A DNA stretch of 64,000 bases from Vibrio sinensis (GTDB lineage: Bacteria; Pseudomonadota; Gammaproteobacteria; Enterobacterales; Vibrionaceae). The stretch spans positions 620,001 through 684,000 of the forward strand of contig NZ_QVMU01000001.1 in the NCBI RefSeq assembly GCF_003605645.1, given 5' to 3'. A model generated the notes under the pieces. It ran no database searches. It was not told the DNA's origin and saw nothing but the letters and a program-made list of their open reading frames with translations. Within the stretch, counting starts at the first letter, position 1. Each line of letters begins with the position of its first letter. Below, in pieces: positions 8,853 through 18,177 of the stretch. Both the position numbers and the translations under genes were made by a program.

Positions 8853-8857
8853 CTTTT

Positions 8858-9748
8858 GTGAATATATTGCTTGCAATGATCCCCGCATTTTTCTGGGGTA
8901 CTACTTATGCAGTGACGCAATTTACGCTAACGGATTGGCCACCTTTATTGCTGGGCGCTCTACGTGCACTACCAGCAGGCTTGATACTACTCGCCATAAA
9001 ACCAACGCTCCCTAAAAAAGATCAGTGGCCAGTGATTTTCAGCCTTGGCCTTATTAATATCGCCACGTTTTTCAGCTTAATTTTTGTTATGGCTTTAACG
9101 CTACCCTCTGCGATTTCAGGGGTTGGGATGATTTCGGTACCGGTTTTTGCCATTGTTTTCCATTGGATAGTTAAAAAACAGCGCCCACATTTGATACAAG
9201 CTATCTCTGGCGTTGGTCTTATTGTTCTCGCGTGGATGTTATTCGATCCAAGCCAAATTTCGCTTAATCCTGTCGGTTTAATTGCGATGTTTAGCGCCAT
9301 CATGTGCATTATTATTGGTAGTAGCATCACCAAAGCATTGGGTAATCGAATGCACTGGTGGACTGTACTAACTTGGCAATTGATATTAGGCGGCGTAATC
9401 CTTACTGTCGCGACCACTATCCATGCTGCAATTAACTTTCAACCGTATATTGATGTATTGACTGGTTTTGATTCAAAAAATCTCTTTGGGTTATTATGGA
9501 TTATTGGCCTCAATACCGCTTTAGGCTATGGCATGTATGTTTGGCTATTACAGCGAATGTCTGTCGTTGATTTCACTTTTGGTGGCATCGCAAACCCTAT
9601 CGCAGGTATTACGTCAGGACTAATTTTACTGGGTGAATCTTTTACCCCGTTTCAACACTCTCTCATGGCGGGAATGATCATTCTTTCTCTGCTCCCACAA
9701 GCAATTATGGCTATTCGACAACAGAAAACTAAACTCGTTGTTGAGTGA
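8858..9748 (+). CDS. EamA/DMT-family transporter
   Basis: 296 aa with about ten hydrophobic segments arranged as two EamA repeats. The first begins at MNILLAMIPAFFWGTTYAVTQF, typical for the family; the second begins near PVGLIAMFSAIMCIIIGSSITKALG. The loop GGIANPIAGITSGLILLGESF matches the conserved end of EamA repeats. These inner-membrane proteins usually export metabolites or amino acids; the substrate here is unknown. Translation appears to start at GTG 8858 with only a weak ribosome site, in DNA overlapped by a candidate MarR operator. Confidence 0.88.
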   Translation: MNILLAMIPAFFWGTTYAVTQFTLTDWPPLLLGALRALPAGLILLAIKPTLPKKDQWPVIFSLGLINIATFFSLIFVMALTLPSAISGVGMISVPVFAIVFHWIVKKQRPHLIQAISGVGLIVLAWMLFDPSQISLNPVGLIAMFSAIMCIIIGSSITKALGNRMHWWTVLTWQLILGGVILTVATTIHAAINFQPYIDVLTGFDSKNLFGLLWIIGLNTALGYGMYVWLLQRMSVVDFTFGGIANPIAGITSGLILLGESFTPFQHSLMAGMIILSLLPQAIMAIRQQKTKLVVE

Positions 9749-9861
9749 GACTTGACGATTATCTCGCTCTCTCAATTCGTTTGAGGGCGAGAATTCAGTG
9801 ACGAAGTCAATTTATCATTCATCACTTAACGCAATTTGCTTCTGTGACTAACATCTCACAT

Positions 9862-9890
9862 CTGTTTTTTATTCAATAAGTCTGTATAAT
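9862..9890 (+). promoter_or_regulatory. Possible sigma-70 promoter for the ABC-F gene
   Basis: A consensus TATAAT (9885-9890) is preceded at 17 bases by TGTTTT, a weak -35. It lies about 90 bases before the ABC-F start. No experimental support. Confidence 0.35.
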
Positions 9891-9981
9891 TCGCCGCTAG
9901 CAATTTTTCTTTAACTTCTCTTGATTGGCGTTTTCTGATGTTCAGTGGCTATCCAATCTTTATATACCTAGGAATACTTCT

Positions 9982-11586
9982 TTGATATCTACCGCTAACA
10001 TCACCATGCAATTTGGTGCCGAGCCTTTATTTGAAAACATTTCTGCTAAGTTCGGTAACGGTAACCGTTACGGCTTAATCGGAGCCAATGGATGTGGTAA
10101 ATCAACGTTCATGAAGATTCTTAGCGGTGCGTTAACGCCTAGTTCTGGTAATGTTTCAATCACTCCTGGACTAAAACTTGGCGTATTAAGCCAAGACCAA
10201 TTTGCGTTTGAGCAATACAACGTTATTGACGTTGTTATCATGGGCGATCGTAAACTTTGGGAAGTAAAACAAGAACGTGAACGTATCTATTCTCTGCCTG
10301 AAATGAGCGAAGAAGATGGTATGAAAGTAGCGGAACTTGAAAGCGAATTCGCAGAGATGGACGGCTACACTGCGGAAAGTCGCGCTGGTGATATATTACT
10401 TCAAGCTGGTATTGAAGAAGAGTTCCACTTCGGTCTAATGCAACAAGTTGCTCCAGGTTGGAAACTCCGCGTGCTATTGGCTCAAGCCCTATTCGCCAAT
10501 CCAGATATTCTGTTGCTTGACGAACCAACCAACAACTTGGACATTCATACAATCAACTGGTTGGCTGAAGAACTGAACCAACGTAAGTGTACGATGATCA
10601 TTATTTCCCATGACCGTCACTTCCTAAATTCAGTATGTACTCACATGGCTGACATCGATTACGGCGAACTGCGCATTTACCCTGGTAACTACGAGTACTT
10701 CCTTGAAGCATCAGGCCTAATTCGCGATCAGCTATTAGCGAGCAACGCAAAGAAAGCAGCTGAAATCAGTGAGCTTCAGGATTTCGTTAACCGATTTGGT
10801 GCGAACGCATCGAAAGCTAAACAAGCAAGTTCTCGCGCTAAAAAGATGGACAAAATTACACTTGATGAAGTGAAGTCAAGTAGTCGTATGAGCCCATCAA
10901 TCGACTTTGGTGAGGGTAAAAAACTTCACCGCCTAGCGTTAGAGCTGCAAGATCTTGGTCATGCTTTTGGTGATGAGCTGTTATTTGAAAAAGGTAACTT
11001 GCTGCTTGAAGCGGGCACTCGTCTTGCGATCATTGGTGAAAACGGTGTTGGTAAAACGACGCTGCTACGTTGCTTAGTGAATGAACTTGTGCAAACTCAA
11101 GGCGTCGTAAAATGGTCAGAAAATGCATCTATCGGCTACTGTCCACAAGACAGCACCGCTGATTTCGATAATGATCTGACTATTTTTGAGTGGATTTCAC
11201 AATGGCGTACTGTGAAGCATAACGATTTAATGGTTCGTGGTATTTTAGGCCGCTTGCTATTCACCGCTGACGATGCGAACAAAAAAGCAAAAAACTGTTC
11301 TGGTGGTGAGAAAAACCGTTTGTTGTTTGGTAAATTAATGATGCAAGACATCAACGTTCTTGTTATGGATGAACCGACTAACCACATGGATATGGAAGCG
11401 ATTGAAGCACTAAATAATGCGCTAAAGCATTATCAAGGCACTTTGATCTTCGTTAGCCATGACCGTGAATTTGTTTCTTCTCTTGCTACCTCTATTATTG
11501 ATGTTAAAGATAAGAAACTGGTGAACTTCCAAGGTACATTTGATGAATACCTAGCTCACCAAACTAAAGTGCTAAGCGTAGCATAA
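9982..11586 (+). CDS. ybiT: ABC-F family ATP-binding protein, YbiT type
   Basis: 534 aa with a TTG start at 9982, chosen because AGGA lies eight bases upstream and the protein then begins [12 protein letters not shown] as in E. coli YbiT; the frame stays open further upstream but that part looks non-coding. Two ABC domains are joined by a charged linker. Walker A motifs are GANGCGKST and GENGVGKTT; Walker B motifs [11 protein letters not shown] and [10 protein letters not shown]. The second signature is CSGGEKNR and the first is degenerate (VAPGWKLR), as in YbiT. There are no membrane segments. ABC-F proteins act on ribosomes; YbiT's exact role is not well defined. Confidence 0.93.
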   Translation: MISTANITMQFGAEPLFENISAKFGNGNRYGLIGANGCGKSTFMKILSGALTPSSGNVSITPGLKLGVLSQDQFAFEQYNVIDVVIMGDRKLWEVKQERERIYSLPEMSEEDGMKVAELESEFAEMDGYTAESRAGDILLQAGIEEEFHFGLMQQVAPGWKLRVLLAQALFANPDILLLDEPTNNLDIHTINWLAEELNQRKCTMIIISHDRHFLNSVCTHMADIDYGELRIYPGNYEYFLEASGLIRDQLLASNAKKAAEISELQDFVNRFGANASKAKQASSRAKKMDKITLDEVKSSSRMSPSIDFGEGKKLHRLALELQDLGHAFGDELLFEKGNLLLEAGTRLAIIGENGVGKTTLLRCLVNELVQTQGVVKWSENASIGYCPQDSTADFDNDLTIFEWISQWRTVKHNDLMVRGILGRLLFTADDANKKAKNCSGGEKNRLLFGKLMMQDINVLVMDEPTNHMDMEAIEALNNALKHYQGTLIFVSHDREFVSSLATSIIDVKDKKLVNFQGTFDEYLAHQTKVLSVA

Positions 11587-11640
11587 CGAACGAACAAGCA
11601 TTATTTATCAAGGCCGTAACCCGGTCATTAGAATTACATA

Positions 11641-11675
11641 TTAGTGGCGCATATCGTATAGCGATAGGCCACTAA
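11641..11675 (+). other. Hairpin in the leader of the VF530 gene
   Basis: Arms TTAGTGGC (11641-11648) and GCCACTAA (11668-11675) are perfect complements with a small inner ATCG/CGAT pairing. The structure ends 5 bases before AAGGAG and 17 bases before the start codon. There is no T-run, so it looks more like a translation-region structure than a terminator. Confidence 0.45.
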
Positions 11676-11692
11676 TAATGAAGGAGCTTTTC

Positions 11693-12133
11693 ATGACTGA
11701 TCACTTCATGACTGACGAAGAAAGAATTGAACTACAGCAGAATAACCCATTGCACGGTCTAAAACTTGAAGACATGTTGCAACAGCTTGTTGATCATTAC
11801 GGCTGGGAGATTCTTGACACAGCTATGCGTATGAACTGCTTTAACACAAAGCCAACTATCGCAAGTAGCGTGAAATATTTAAAGAAAACCGAATGGGCTC
11901 GTGAACGTGTAGAAAACTTCTATCTTTACCGTTTTAAGCGTATGCCTAAAGCGTCGGATCTTGAATACACAATGCCACCACGTGCGCGTACTTTTCCACA
12001 TGGTTTAGAGCCTCGCGAACCAATGGTACTAACGGTTGAATCTATTTTAGCGTCTCAAGCTAAAGCGGCATCAGCGCATAAAGAGAGAGCATCAAGACAA
12101 CGCGCTGAACGCTCTCGTTTTCATCGCCGTTAA
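11693..12133 (+). CDS. VF530-family (DUF2132) DNA-binding-like protein
   Basis: 146 aa from the ATG at 11693, which has AAGGAG at six bases; an earlier in-frame ATG at 11678 lies before that site. The core NPLHGLKLEDMLQQLVDHYGWEILDTAMRMNCFNTKPTIASSVKYLKKTEWARERVENFYL matches the VF530/DUF2132 family, whose founder is a Vibrio fischeri protein solved structurally and annotated as DNA-binding. The C-terminal 45 residues are basic and rich in Arg, Lys and Ala (ending RQRAERSRFHRR), consistent with nucleic acid contact. Function in the cell is unknown. Confidence 0.85.
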   Translation: MTDHFMTDEERIELQQNNPLHGLKLEDMLQQLVDHYGWEILDTAMRMNCFNTKPTIASSVKYLKKTEWARERVENFYLYRFKRMPKASDLEYTMPPRARTFPHGLEPREPMVLTVESILASQAKAASAHKERASRQRAERSRFHRR

Positions 12134-12224
12134 TTCTAATCTGGTATGCATCTATCACTTCAGGCCTATAACGCTGGTTTTATCGATCTGATGCGTGCTT
12201 CTATTATTGGATAGATTTATACCC

Positions 12225-12254
12225 AAAAGCCAAACTATTAAGTTTGGCTTTTTT
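12225..12254 (+). terminator. Rho-independent terminator
   Basis: A 12-bp stem (AAAAGCCAAACT 12225-12236 with AGTTTGGCTTTT 12241-12252) with loop ATTA and a T-run lies after the VF530 gene. It may also serve the convergent fimbrial operon. Confidence 0.9.
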
Positions 12255-12308
12255 GTGGCTTTATTCCGTCAAACCTAGCCTACTCCCCAAAGTTGTCATT
12301 TATCGACA

Positions 12309-13199
12309 CTAATAGGCAATTAAACTTACAGTCATCTTATCTTCATATCGGCCATGGGCTGCACCCGGTACAGCGGTGTTTTCAAATCCCATCGTGAAAC
12401 GAGATTGGCTATTTTTTCCAGTATTCAAAAAGATTGGAGCCCCGTGTTCAAGTTGACGTCCTTGCAAACTCACGGCGTAAGGAATTTTATAACGTGATCT
12501 TGCAACATTGACCAAGTAACCGTCATTTTGCGAACGAACCTCCAACTTAACCGATGCATTGCTGGTGACTATAATATCCAAATCCCTCTTATTTTTTTGA
12601 GTCAGATTGCCCATATTCACCCTCACATTGGTACCTGAGACTGTCACCCACTGCTTATTCTTCGCTTCTATGCGGGCACGAACAAAAGGCTTAATTGCAA
12701 AGTTTAGTGATGCATACACTGGGGTAATATGACTATGAGGCGTCACGACGCTCACGGTAAAATCACCGTGATAATGACCGGGCGTACTCTCTTTTCCATT
12801 GGGAATATGAACCCAAAAATCGATTTGTCGCTGACCCAATGTCGGCAGTATAAATGCGCCTTGTGGGTTACGTGTGACACTTTTTCTTTGAGTACTGAGT
12901 ATTGACGAAGTAATTTTCCCCGTCGGGCCTTGAACAACATGCTGCCAACCATTGGTAGGCTTAATCTCAATCGCGTTAACACACGAAGCTAATTGGCGAT
13001 CGAGCTGCACTGTTCCTTGAAACCACAAAGCATTTGGCTGAGTCACTAGCGCAGAATTCGCTGTATTAGCAAACTGCACAGTAAACTGACCAGCACACTG
13101 CTCTTGTTGTGTTGGTTGCGCGAACGTACGGATTGACAGCCCGAACCATAAACAAAAACAGAGGATACGTAATACATTAACGCGCTGATTATTCTTCAT
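12309..13199 (-). CDS. Terminal fimbrial subunit / tip-adhesin-like protein of the chaperone-usher cluster
   Basis: 296 aa from the ATG at 13199, preceded by GAGGTG; it overlaps the end of the usher gene by 11 bases, so the two are translationally coupled. A signal peptide (VLRILCFCLWFGLSIRTFA) is followed by a beta-rich secreted region. Cysteines in QCAG and ASCVN could form a disulfide. The end, GRYEDKMTVSLIAY, resembles the donor/acceptor strand ends of pilins. Being last in the operon and larger than the pilin, it is probably the tip subunit. No receptor-binding domain is recognised. Confidence 0.7.
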   Translation of the reverse strand: MKNNQRVNVLRILCFCLWFGLSIRTFAQPTQQEQCAGQFTVQFANTANSALVTQPNALWFQGTVQLDRQLASCVNAIEIKPTNGWQHVVQGPTGKITSSILSTQRKSVTRNPQGAFILPTLGQRQIDFWVHIPNGKESTPGHYHGDFTVSVVTPHSHITPVYASLNFAIKPFVRARIEAKNKQWVTVSGTNVRVNMGNLTQKNKRDLDIIVTSNASVKLEVRSQNDGYLVNVARSRYKIPYAVSLQGRQLEHGAPIFLNTGKNSQSRFTMGFENTAVPGAAHGRYEDKMTVSLIAY

Positions 13200-15645
13200 C
13201 GCACTCACCTCGGCATTCAACCTTAATTTGCCCTAAATCAACCAAACTTGAGCTAGTGGATGGTATTTCGATAGCCACAGGGAAAACATCTAAACCATAG
13301 AGCTCTATTGAATACACACCATCACCAACCCCTTGAATATAAAAACGACCTTGCTTGTTAGTAAAAAACTCCACTGCATTTTCATCTCCGATAATTCGCC
13401 CTTGGCGATAAGCAATCGGCTTTCCATCTGCAAAATACAAATACCCATTTGCAGATAGTGACGCATCGGAACCCATCAAAAGATAGTGTCCAGTCGCCGC
13501 ACCCGGAGATATATCAAGAGTTCCATCCCCCCAGTCATAACCTAATGGTGCATCAATCACAGTGTAATCCATCGAGTTACTACTAAAAGGCTGCGAAACC
13601 GAGAACAAACCATTTATATTGGGCGATGCCAATGCTAGAGCTTTCCCCTCTGTATTAACATCGAGGTTCGCCGTCGCACCTTGTAGTGTCGGGTGTAGCG
13701 CAGCTACCACAAAGGGCCCTGTCGATGTTCTTCCCCACCCCCAATGTCCATCAACCATCCCGATGGCGGTTGCTAGACGCAACGCGCCATGATAAGACTC
13801 GCTATCATCATGGCGATTAACATGACGTATCACTTCCGATTCGGTTCGAAATCGGTTTGCAGTGTAACTCAGCTCCGCTTTTTGCTTTTGTTGATACTTA
13901 TCTTGTTCGGCTTCAATACGTACGCCAATATCACCGACATAATTGCGTCCTTCATTATTGAAAAACACACGACTACGTTCATTATTGCTGTTGTAAGAGA
14001 TCCCCAACTGATTGGCACTTTCACGCGAATACCAATTGTATTCAAAATTGATCAGCCATCTCGAGTCTGGCTCGGAATAACGATATGAATCCTCATATTC
14101 AGTTCCTACCCCTAACGTTAATCCACCTCTGCGCCAATTGAGCAATACCGAACTTAATATGTCATCTCCCTCAACCGCATACTGTGAATAGCGTGCTGCG
14201 AAGCTCAAATCTAACTCATTATTTATTTGCCAAAAGTAATTGGCCAAATATTGGGTATAGTCACTAGTGTTCGCATAGATATTATCCCCACTTTTCCATG
14301 GTGCATTGTTGAACTTATCTGACTGTTCAACGGCAAGTCTTAGGTTCGGAGACTGACTGTCACCACTACCAATCACGCTATTTTCATAGTCAATTGAGCC
14401 TATCCAGCCTTGATTTCCTTTGACTATTGGATTATTTGAGTTGTCGCGCTCATTATGACTCACAGAATACCGCGCAGTAATATTTCCCACCGGACTTTTA
14501 AACGTTGCCAACGCACCGAGGATCCCCCCATCTTGAGCAACAAGACCATTCGCGCCAACGGTCAACCAGTCCGTTAAACCATATTCTGCAAAGCCTGTCG
14601 CCAACCAGACATCTTCATAATCAACGCCTTGATTGCCATATTTAATTGGTCGACCTAAAGAAAAAGCATAATCAAGCAAACCCTCTTCAAGCAGTTTGGC
14701 ATTATAGAATTGAGTAAAGCGCAGCACTTCTTGGTTGCCGGAAACATAATTAACAACCACGGTGATGTCATTCGCGCCATTGTCTAAAATGAGGTTTTGT
14801 AAGTTATAACGACCTGGCTCTAAACGGCCTCCGGAAACTCTTTCTCCGTTGACGTAAATTTCTACTTCAGCTGATTCTAACAAGACAAGTTGCTGGCTAC
14901 TCTGAGGGCTGATCTCCCTATCAGGCTGAAGCTGTTCGTAGCTGCTTTCAAAGGAAAATCCACCAAGAGACATTCCATAAATATGTCCAGACTCCCCCGT
15001 TAACACATCACCAATGGAAAATCGTAGAGGCAAATTGGGCCGGTCATGAAACGCTGTCCATTCACCACGTACAAATTCTGATGTTTCATTATCAGATTCA
15101 AAATAATTGGCGAGTTGAACGTTAATTCCCTCTGCTCCGCCAAGATTCATTTGAGATAACCAATCAATAGAAGAGGACCACGTTTGGCTGTCATCATTCC
15201 AATCATTGTTGTACGCGAAATTGAAACTGTTCAGCCAACTCACCGTACCACTTGGCGATGCTTCAAAGTTAGGATATTGGGATGCCAGCTCAACATTTTG
15301 CTCATTAAGTAATGCTGGCTCTAGCGTGACGTAAAGGAGTAAAGATTCACCGTCAAGGGCGACGTCAATTCCTTTCTCTTTGAGTTCATGCATCGAAATA
15401 TAACTGGCTCTCTCAGTAGGGAAATGATTCTCAACCCATTGCTTTGAAATACGATTACCGAGTAACTCAATAAGTGGAGCAAAAGCAATAGAGGTCAATG
15501 TCATACCATCAACTTCTATAGGCAAGTCTCCTAACGCCTTTTCACCATACACCAAAGGCAATGATAAACGGTAGGTCCCTGCTGATACCGAGGCCGTGAA
15601 CATTGCCACAGCAATGAGTGCTAATATCGACCGCCACATAAACAT
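13189..15645 (-). CDS. Outer membrane fimbrial usher
   Basis: 818 aa, on the short side for ushers, as seen in archaic-type systems. A signal peptide (WRSILALIAVAMFTASVSA) is followed by an N-terminal chaperone-binding region, then a long beta-barrel with alternating aromatic strands. The plug-type segment VEIYVNGERVSGGRLEPGRYNLQNLILDNGANDITVVV is characteristic. C-terminal domains include YLYFADGKPIAYRQGRI and FYIQGVGDGVYSIELYG. The usher forms the secretion pore and platform for pilus assembly. It follows the chaperone gene closely and overlaps the tip gene. The tail ends in CRGECDEE. Confidence 0.92.
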   Translation of the reverse strand: MFMWRSILALIAVAMFTASVSAGTYRLSLPLVYGEKALGDLPIEVDGMTLTSIAFAPLIELLGNRISKQWVENHFPTERASYISMHELKEKGIDVALDGESLLLYVTLEPALLNEQNVELASQYPNFEASPSGTVSWLNSFNFAYNNDWNDDSQTWSSSIDWLSQMNLGGAEGINVQLANYFESDNETSEFVRGEWTAFHDRPNLPLRFSIGDVLTGESGHIYGMSLGGFSFESSYEQLQPDREISPQSSQQLVLLESAEVEIYVNGERVSGGRLEPGRYNLQNLILDNGANDITVVVNYVSGNQEVLRFTQFYNAKLLEEGLLDYAFSLGRPIKYGNQGVDYEDVWLATGFAEYGLTDWLTVGANGLVAQDGGILGALATFKSPVGNITARYSVSHNERDNSNNPIVKGNQGWIGSIDYENSVIGSGDSQSPNLRLAVEQSDKFNNAPWKSGDNIYANTSDYTQYLANYFWQINNELDLSFAARYSQYAVEGDDILSSVLLNWRRGGLTLGVGTEYEDSYRYSEPDSRWLINFEYNWYSRESANQLGISYNSNNERSRVFFNNEGRNYVGDIGVRIEAEQDKYQQKQKAELSYTANRFRTESEVIRHVNRHDDSESYHGALRLATAIGMVDGHWGWGRTSTGPFVVAALHPTLQGATANLDVNTEGKALALASPNINGLFSVSQPFSSNSMDYTVIDAPLGYDWGDGTLDISPGAATGHYLLMGSDASLSANGYLYFADGKPIAYRQGRIIGDENAVEFFTNKQGRFYIQGVGDGVYSIELYGLDVFPVAIEIPSTSSSLVDLGQIKVECRGECDEE

Positions 15646-15668
15646 TCCACTTCCATTTATGTTTACTG

Positions 15669-16328
15669 TTACTGTGTAAGTAAAGGTTGTGCATTAACTT
15701 GTGCGCTTTGATTAGGTACTAAGTATTGCATCGGCAATAACGGCTCAACTTGTTGCCAATTCCAACTCATTGCCTCCCCACCCCATGTGACATTGTAACT
15801 TTGCTTGTCTAATTCAATAACACTACTACCCGTGTTAGTAATACGTAAATTAGGCACACTCGATTTATCAAGAATAATTTCACTCACATATTGCTCTTGT
15901 ACGTTAGGTGGTGAAATAAAAAGCAGCGCACCGATACGGAATAGCATTTGAACACTATCGTTATCGGAATCCGATTTTAATGGCAATTGACTAACGATGA
16001 CTCGATAGGATTCCGCACTTTGTTTAACATTGCCAATGTACTGCACTTTGATCGATTGGGACTTACCTGGAGCGATTAAGACTTGGGGCGGAAATACCAA
16101 TAGGTCATCAGTTTCATTCAAAGTCTCTTCATTATTAAATACCACATGTCGTTTTACTGCCGTCACTTCTATCGGTAATGGAACTAAAGAAGTATTGGTC
16201 ACCTTAAAAAAAGTTGTCGCACGATTTCCTGAATCAGCACTAAATTGAACCATAGGAAAAAGTTCAAATGCCAATACATTGATTGGCATAGCAACAAGAG
16301 CTAAAAATACGATTTTGAGATTCTTCAT
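15669..16328 (-). CDS. Periplasmic pilus assembly chaperone (PapD-like)
   Basis: 219 aa with a signal peptide ending near LAFELFP. The first Ig-like domain shows the family order: FFKVTNTSLVPLPIEVTAVKR, then VFPPQVLIAPGKSQSIKVQYIG and YRVIVSQLPL, matching the G1-strand and proline-rich turn region of PapD-type chaperones. The second domain begins around LRITNTGSSVIELDK. It caps pilin subunits in the periplasm and delivers them to the usher encoded next. The ATG has AAGGGA upstream. A probable attenuator separates it from the pilin gene. Confidence 0.9.
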   Translation of the reverse strand: MKNLKIVFLALVAMPINVLAFELFPMVQFSADSGNRATTFFKVTNTSLVPLPIEVTAVKRHVVFNNEETLNETDDLLVFPPQVLIAPGKSQSIKVQYIGNVKQSAESYRVIVSQLPLKSDSDNDSVQMLFRIGALLFISPPNVQEQYVSEIILDKSSVPNLRITNTGSSVIELDKQSYNVTWGGEAMSWNWQQVEPLLPMQYLVPNQSAQVNAQPLLTQ

Positions 16329-16341
16329 AACAATCCCTTAC

Positions 16342-16374
16342 AGAATAAAAAGGGGGATAAATTACCTCCCCCTT
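16342..16374 (-). terminator. Attenuator-like terminator between pilin and chaperone genes
   Basis: In the minus direction a perfect 8-bp G/C-rich stem (AAGGGGGA/TCCCCCTT, 16350-16357 with 16367-16374) runs into TTTTTATTC. It lies 10 bases after the pilin stop and would let pilin mRNA accumulate above chaperone and usher mRNA. Confidence 0.8.
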
Positions 16375-16383
16375 ATATATTAT

Positions 16384-16887
16384 CTAGTTGTGGTAGAGCG
16401 ATACCCACATTTCACCGTTGTACTCACCCCAACGCGCACCGGCTTGAGGTTTTGAGGTCATGGTTAATTTATGTTTCTTAAGGTCGCTTTTATCAATGTC
16501 ATTACTGACATTAATTTGGCGTTCAAACCGGACCACTGTATCTTTGTCTTGTAAGGTTTGGTTCTGTCCTTTAAAACTGTATTCCATTGGAATTACATCA
16601 GCATTTTCGTTTTCAAAAGCATAAGGGGTAATAAGGATTGTCGCTTTAGTTCCATAGGAATTACACCACGTGGTAAAAGCAAACTTTCGTTCATGCTCTT
16701 CACCTTTAGTTAAATCAAAGCGAAGTTCTGAATTTTTTGATGTTATCTCACAACTTTTTGGTACATAACCAGAAAAGTCAACGTGAAAATTCGCTTGTCC
16801 TTCAGCGGTATCATCTGACAGTGTACTTGCCGCTGCACCTGCTGAGTAAAGTAGCGCTATAGCAATACAACTCACTAATCGTTTCAT
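16384..16887 (-). CDS. Major fimbrial subunit-like secreted protein
   Basis: 167 aa with a clear signal peptide (MKRLVSCIAIALLYSAGAAAS). The mature part is beta-rich with two cysteines (KSCEITS and TTWCNSYG) placed as for the pilin disulfide, and it ends EYNGEMWVSLYHN, like a C-terminal beta strand. It is the first and smallest subunit gene of the chaperone-usher operon and is followed by an attenuator, as expected for the major pilin. Sequence similarity to named pilins is not obvious, so the role rests on context and architecture. A strong AAAGGAG site precedes the ATG. Confidence 0.75.
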   Translation of the reverse strand: MKRLVSCIAIALLYSAGAAASTLSDDTAEGQANFHVDFSGYVPKSCEITSKNSELRFDLTKGEEHERKFAFTTWCNSYGTKATILITPYAFENENADVIPMEYSFKGQNQTLQDKDTVVRFERQINVSNDIDKSDLKKHKLTMTSKPQAGARWGEYNGEMWVSLYHN

Positions 16888-16966
16888 TTGTGTTCTCCTT
16901 TACATTCGATTCTTGCGTTTATTCACGCAGCCTTGATAAATCTGTTGGTATAAAAGTACGACTAAG

Positions 16967-16985
16967 CCGATATATTTGATATCGG
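16967..16985. promoter_or_regulatory. Palindrome upstream of the pilin gene, candidate regulator site
   Basis: CCGATAT-N5-ATATCGG is a perfect interrupted palindrome 80 bases before the pilin ATG, between the regulator gene and the operon it probably controls. A half-site-like GATATCG also occurs near 17969-17975, upstream of the regulator. Confidence 0.45.
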
Positions 16986-17059
16986 TCAGATGACTAATCA
17001 AGACGAATAAAAGGATGAAGAATGGCTACTATTTGCGGTAAATTGATTTAAAACAAGTT

Positions 17060-17701
17060 TTATACTTCTGGTTCCGCCAAAAGTGTATTGAGTTGACTGC
17101 GACTGTGCTTTCCTGTTTTCATTAAAATATTAGATACGTGTGTTTTGACTGTGCTCAAACCTAAGTTCAATTCAGTGGCGATTTCTTTATTTGTGTAACC
17201 CTGTACAACATACAAAAAAACTTTTTGCTCTTTTGACGAAAGGCCGTATTTCGCGCAAACAACTTCAAACGAACTGGTTGTTGTTACACTCTTTTTCATT
17301 GATGAACGCAGTGATGATGACATCGCTTCGCGACTGAACCATAATTGCCCCCCAATGACGGTGCGAAGCGCTTTATGCAATGATTCAAGCGTTTGTTCTC
17401 TCTCAATAACGCCACAATAACCTAAGGCAATAAGTCCAAGTACGCCCTCTAAATCTACTCGTATCGCGTTAACAATAATCCAAGCCCCACCACGAGAAAG
17501 TGGTGATATCAATAATGCAGATGGGTTACCTAATGTCGTTCTGTCATACACAATCACAGTGTCATCCGTTAAATTCCATAGGTTATCTACTGAACACTCA
17601 CAACGGAAAGTATAAGATTGAAACGAAAGCGATAAACTAGCCGTGATCAATGACGACCACTGAGTATCGGAAGAGACGATATACACAAACTTTGTACGCA
17701 T
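17060..17701 (-). CDS. LuxR/CsgD-type regulator with a VpsT-like WFSR motif
   Basis: 213 aa. The N-terminal ~130 residues form a degenerate receiver-like domain (Asp53 in VIVYDRTT could be the acceptor position). The C-terminal LuxR helix-turn-helix is clear: LSSKEQKVFLYVVQGYTNKEIATELNLGLSTVKTHVSNILMKTGKHSRSQL. Residues 121-124 read WFSR, fitting the W-[FLM]-[TS]-R motif through which Vibrio cholerae VpsT binds cyclic di-GMP. Directly upstream of the fimbrial operon on the same strand and divergent from a GGDEF gene, it is the likely c-di-GMP-responsive activator of these fimbriae. Ligand binding is inferred. Confidence 0.85.
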   Translation of the reverse strand: MRTKFVYIVSSDTQWSSLITASLSLSFQSYTFRCECSVDNLWNLTDDTVIVYDRTTLGNPSALLISPLSRGGAWIIVNAIRVDLEGVLGLIALGYCGVIEREQTLESLHKALRTVIGGQLWFSREAMSSSLRSSMKKSVTTTSSFEVVCAKYGLSSKEQKVFLYVVQGYTNKEIATELNLGLSTVKTHVSNILMKTGKHSRSQLNTLLAEPEV

Positions 17702-18177
17702 TGAGTCCCTTTTTGTTATGTATCAACAAAAGCTTAATAAATTCAGCTGGTGAATAAATAACCATTTTACTCAATTAACAGAATGTTATGTCGATTAATG
17801 TCACAATCTTAACTTTTCTTAATTCATCACCACGGCTTTCTTCTAAATAACTCACTTGAGACGCCTTTCAATAACCAATTTGTAGGCTCGTTAATAGACT
17901 CAATTCCGTTAAGTGATCACTAAAGACTGAAAACAGAACGCAAGGATATTCAAGATTGATATGATATCGAATCCACTTTTTCCAATTGTCGTTATTATGA
18001 TACATATAAGTTGATTATAATTGCAGGGAAAGGCAAAGTGCGCAGGAGTATCTCAGTAATAATTTATCTAGGTGAATAAATCTCCTAGTTTTGACTCTGA
18101 TACCACGCGAATATACTGTTCTAAGTGACTCTGTTTCCCCTTACGCTGCGCTTCATTTTTACTGGATATGTCTATAC
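17702..18177. other. Intergenic region between the fimbrial regulator and GGDEF genes
   Basis: About 390-475 bases, depending on the GGDEF start chosen, with no convincing gene. The DNA is AT-rich and must contain both divergent promoters. A TTGACT (18091-18096) and TATACT (18112-18117), spaced 15 bases, are a weak promoter candidate for the GGDEF gene. Confidence 0.5.

Noticed and set aside
9761..9795. Imperfect hairpin after the EamA gene as a terminator
   Set aside because: The stem is bulged and there is no T-run after it.
18091..18177. TTG at 18091 as the start of the GGDEF protein
   Set aside because: No ribosome site, an atypical N terminus, and the TTGACT may be promoter DNA; the ATG at 18178 directly precedes the membrane domain. 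Not fully excluded.
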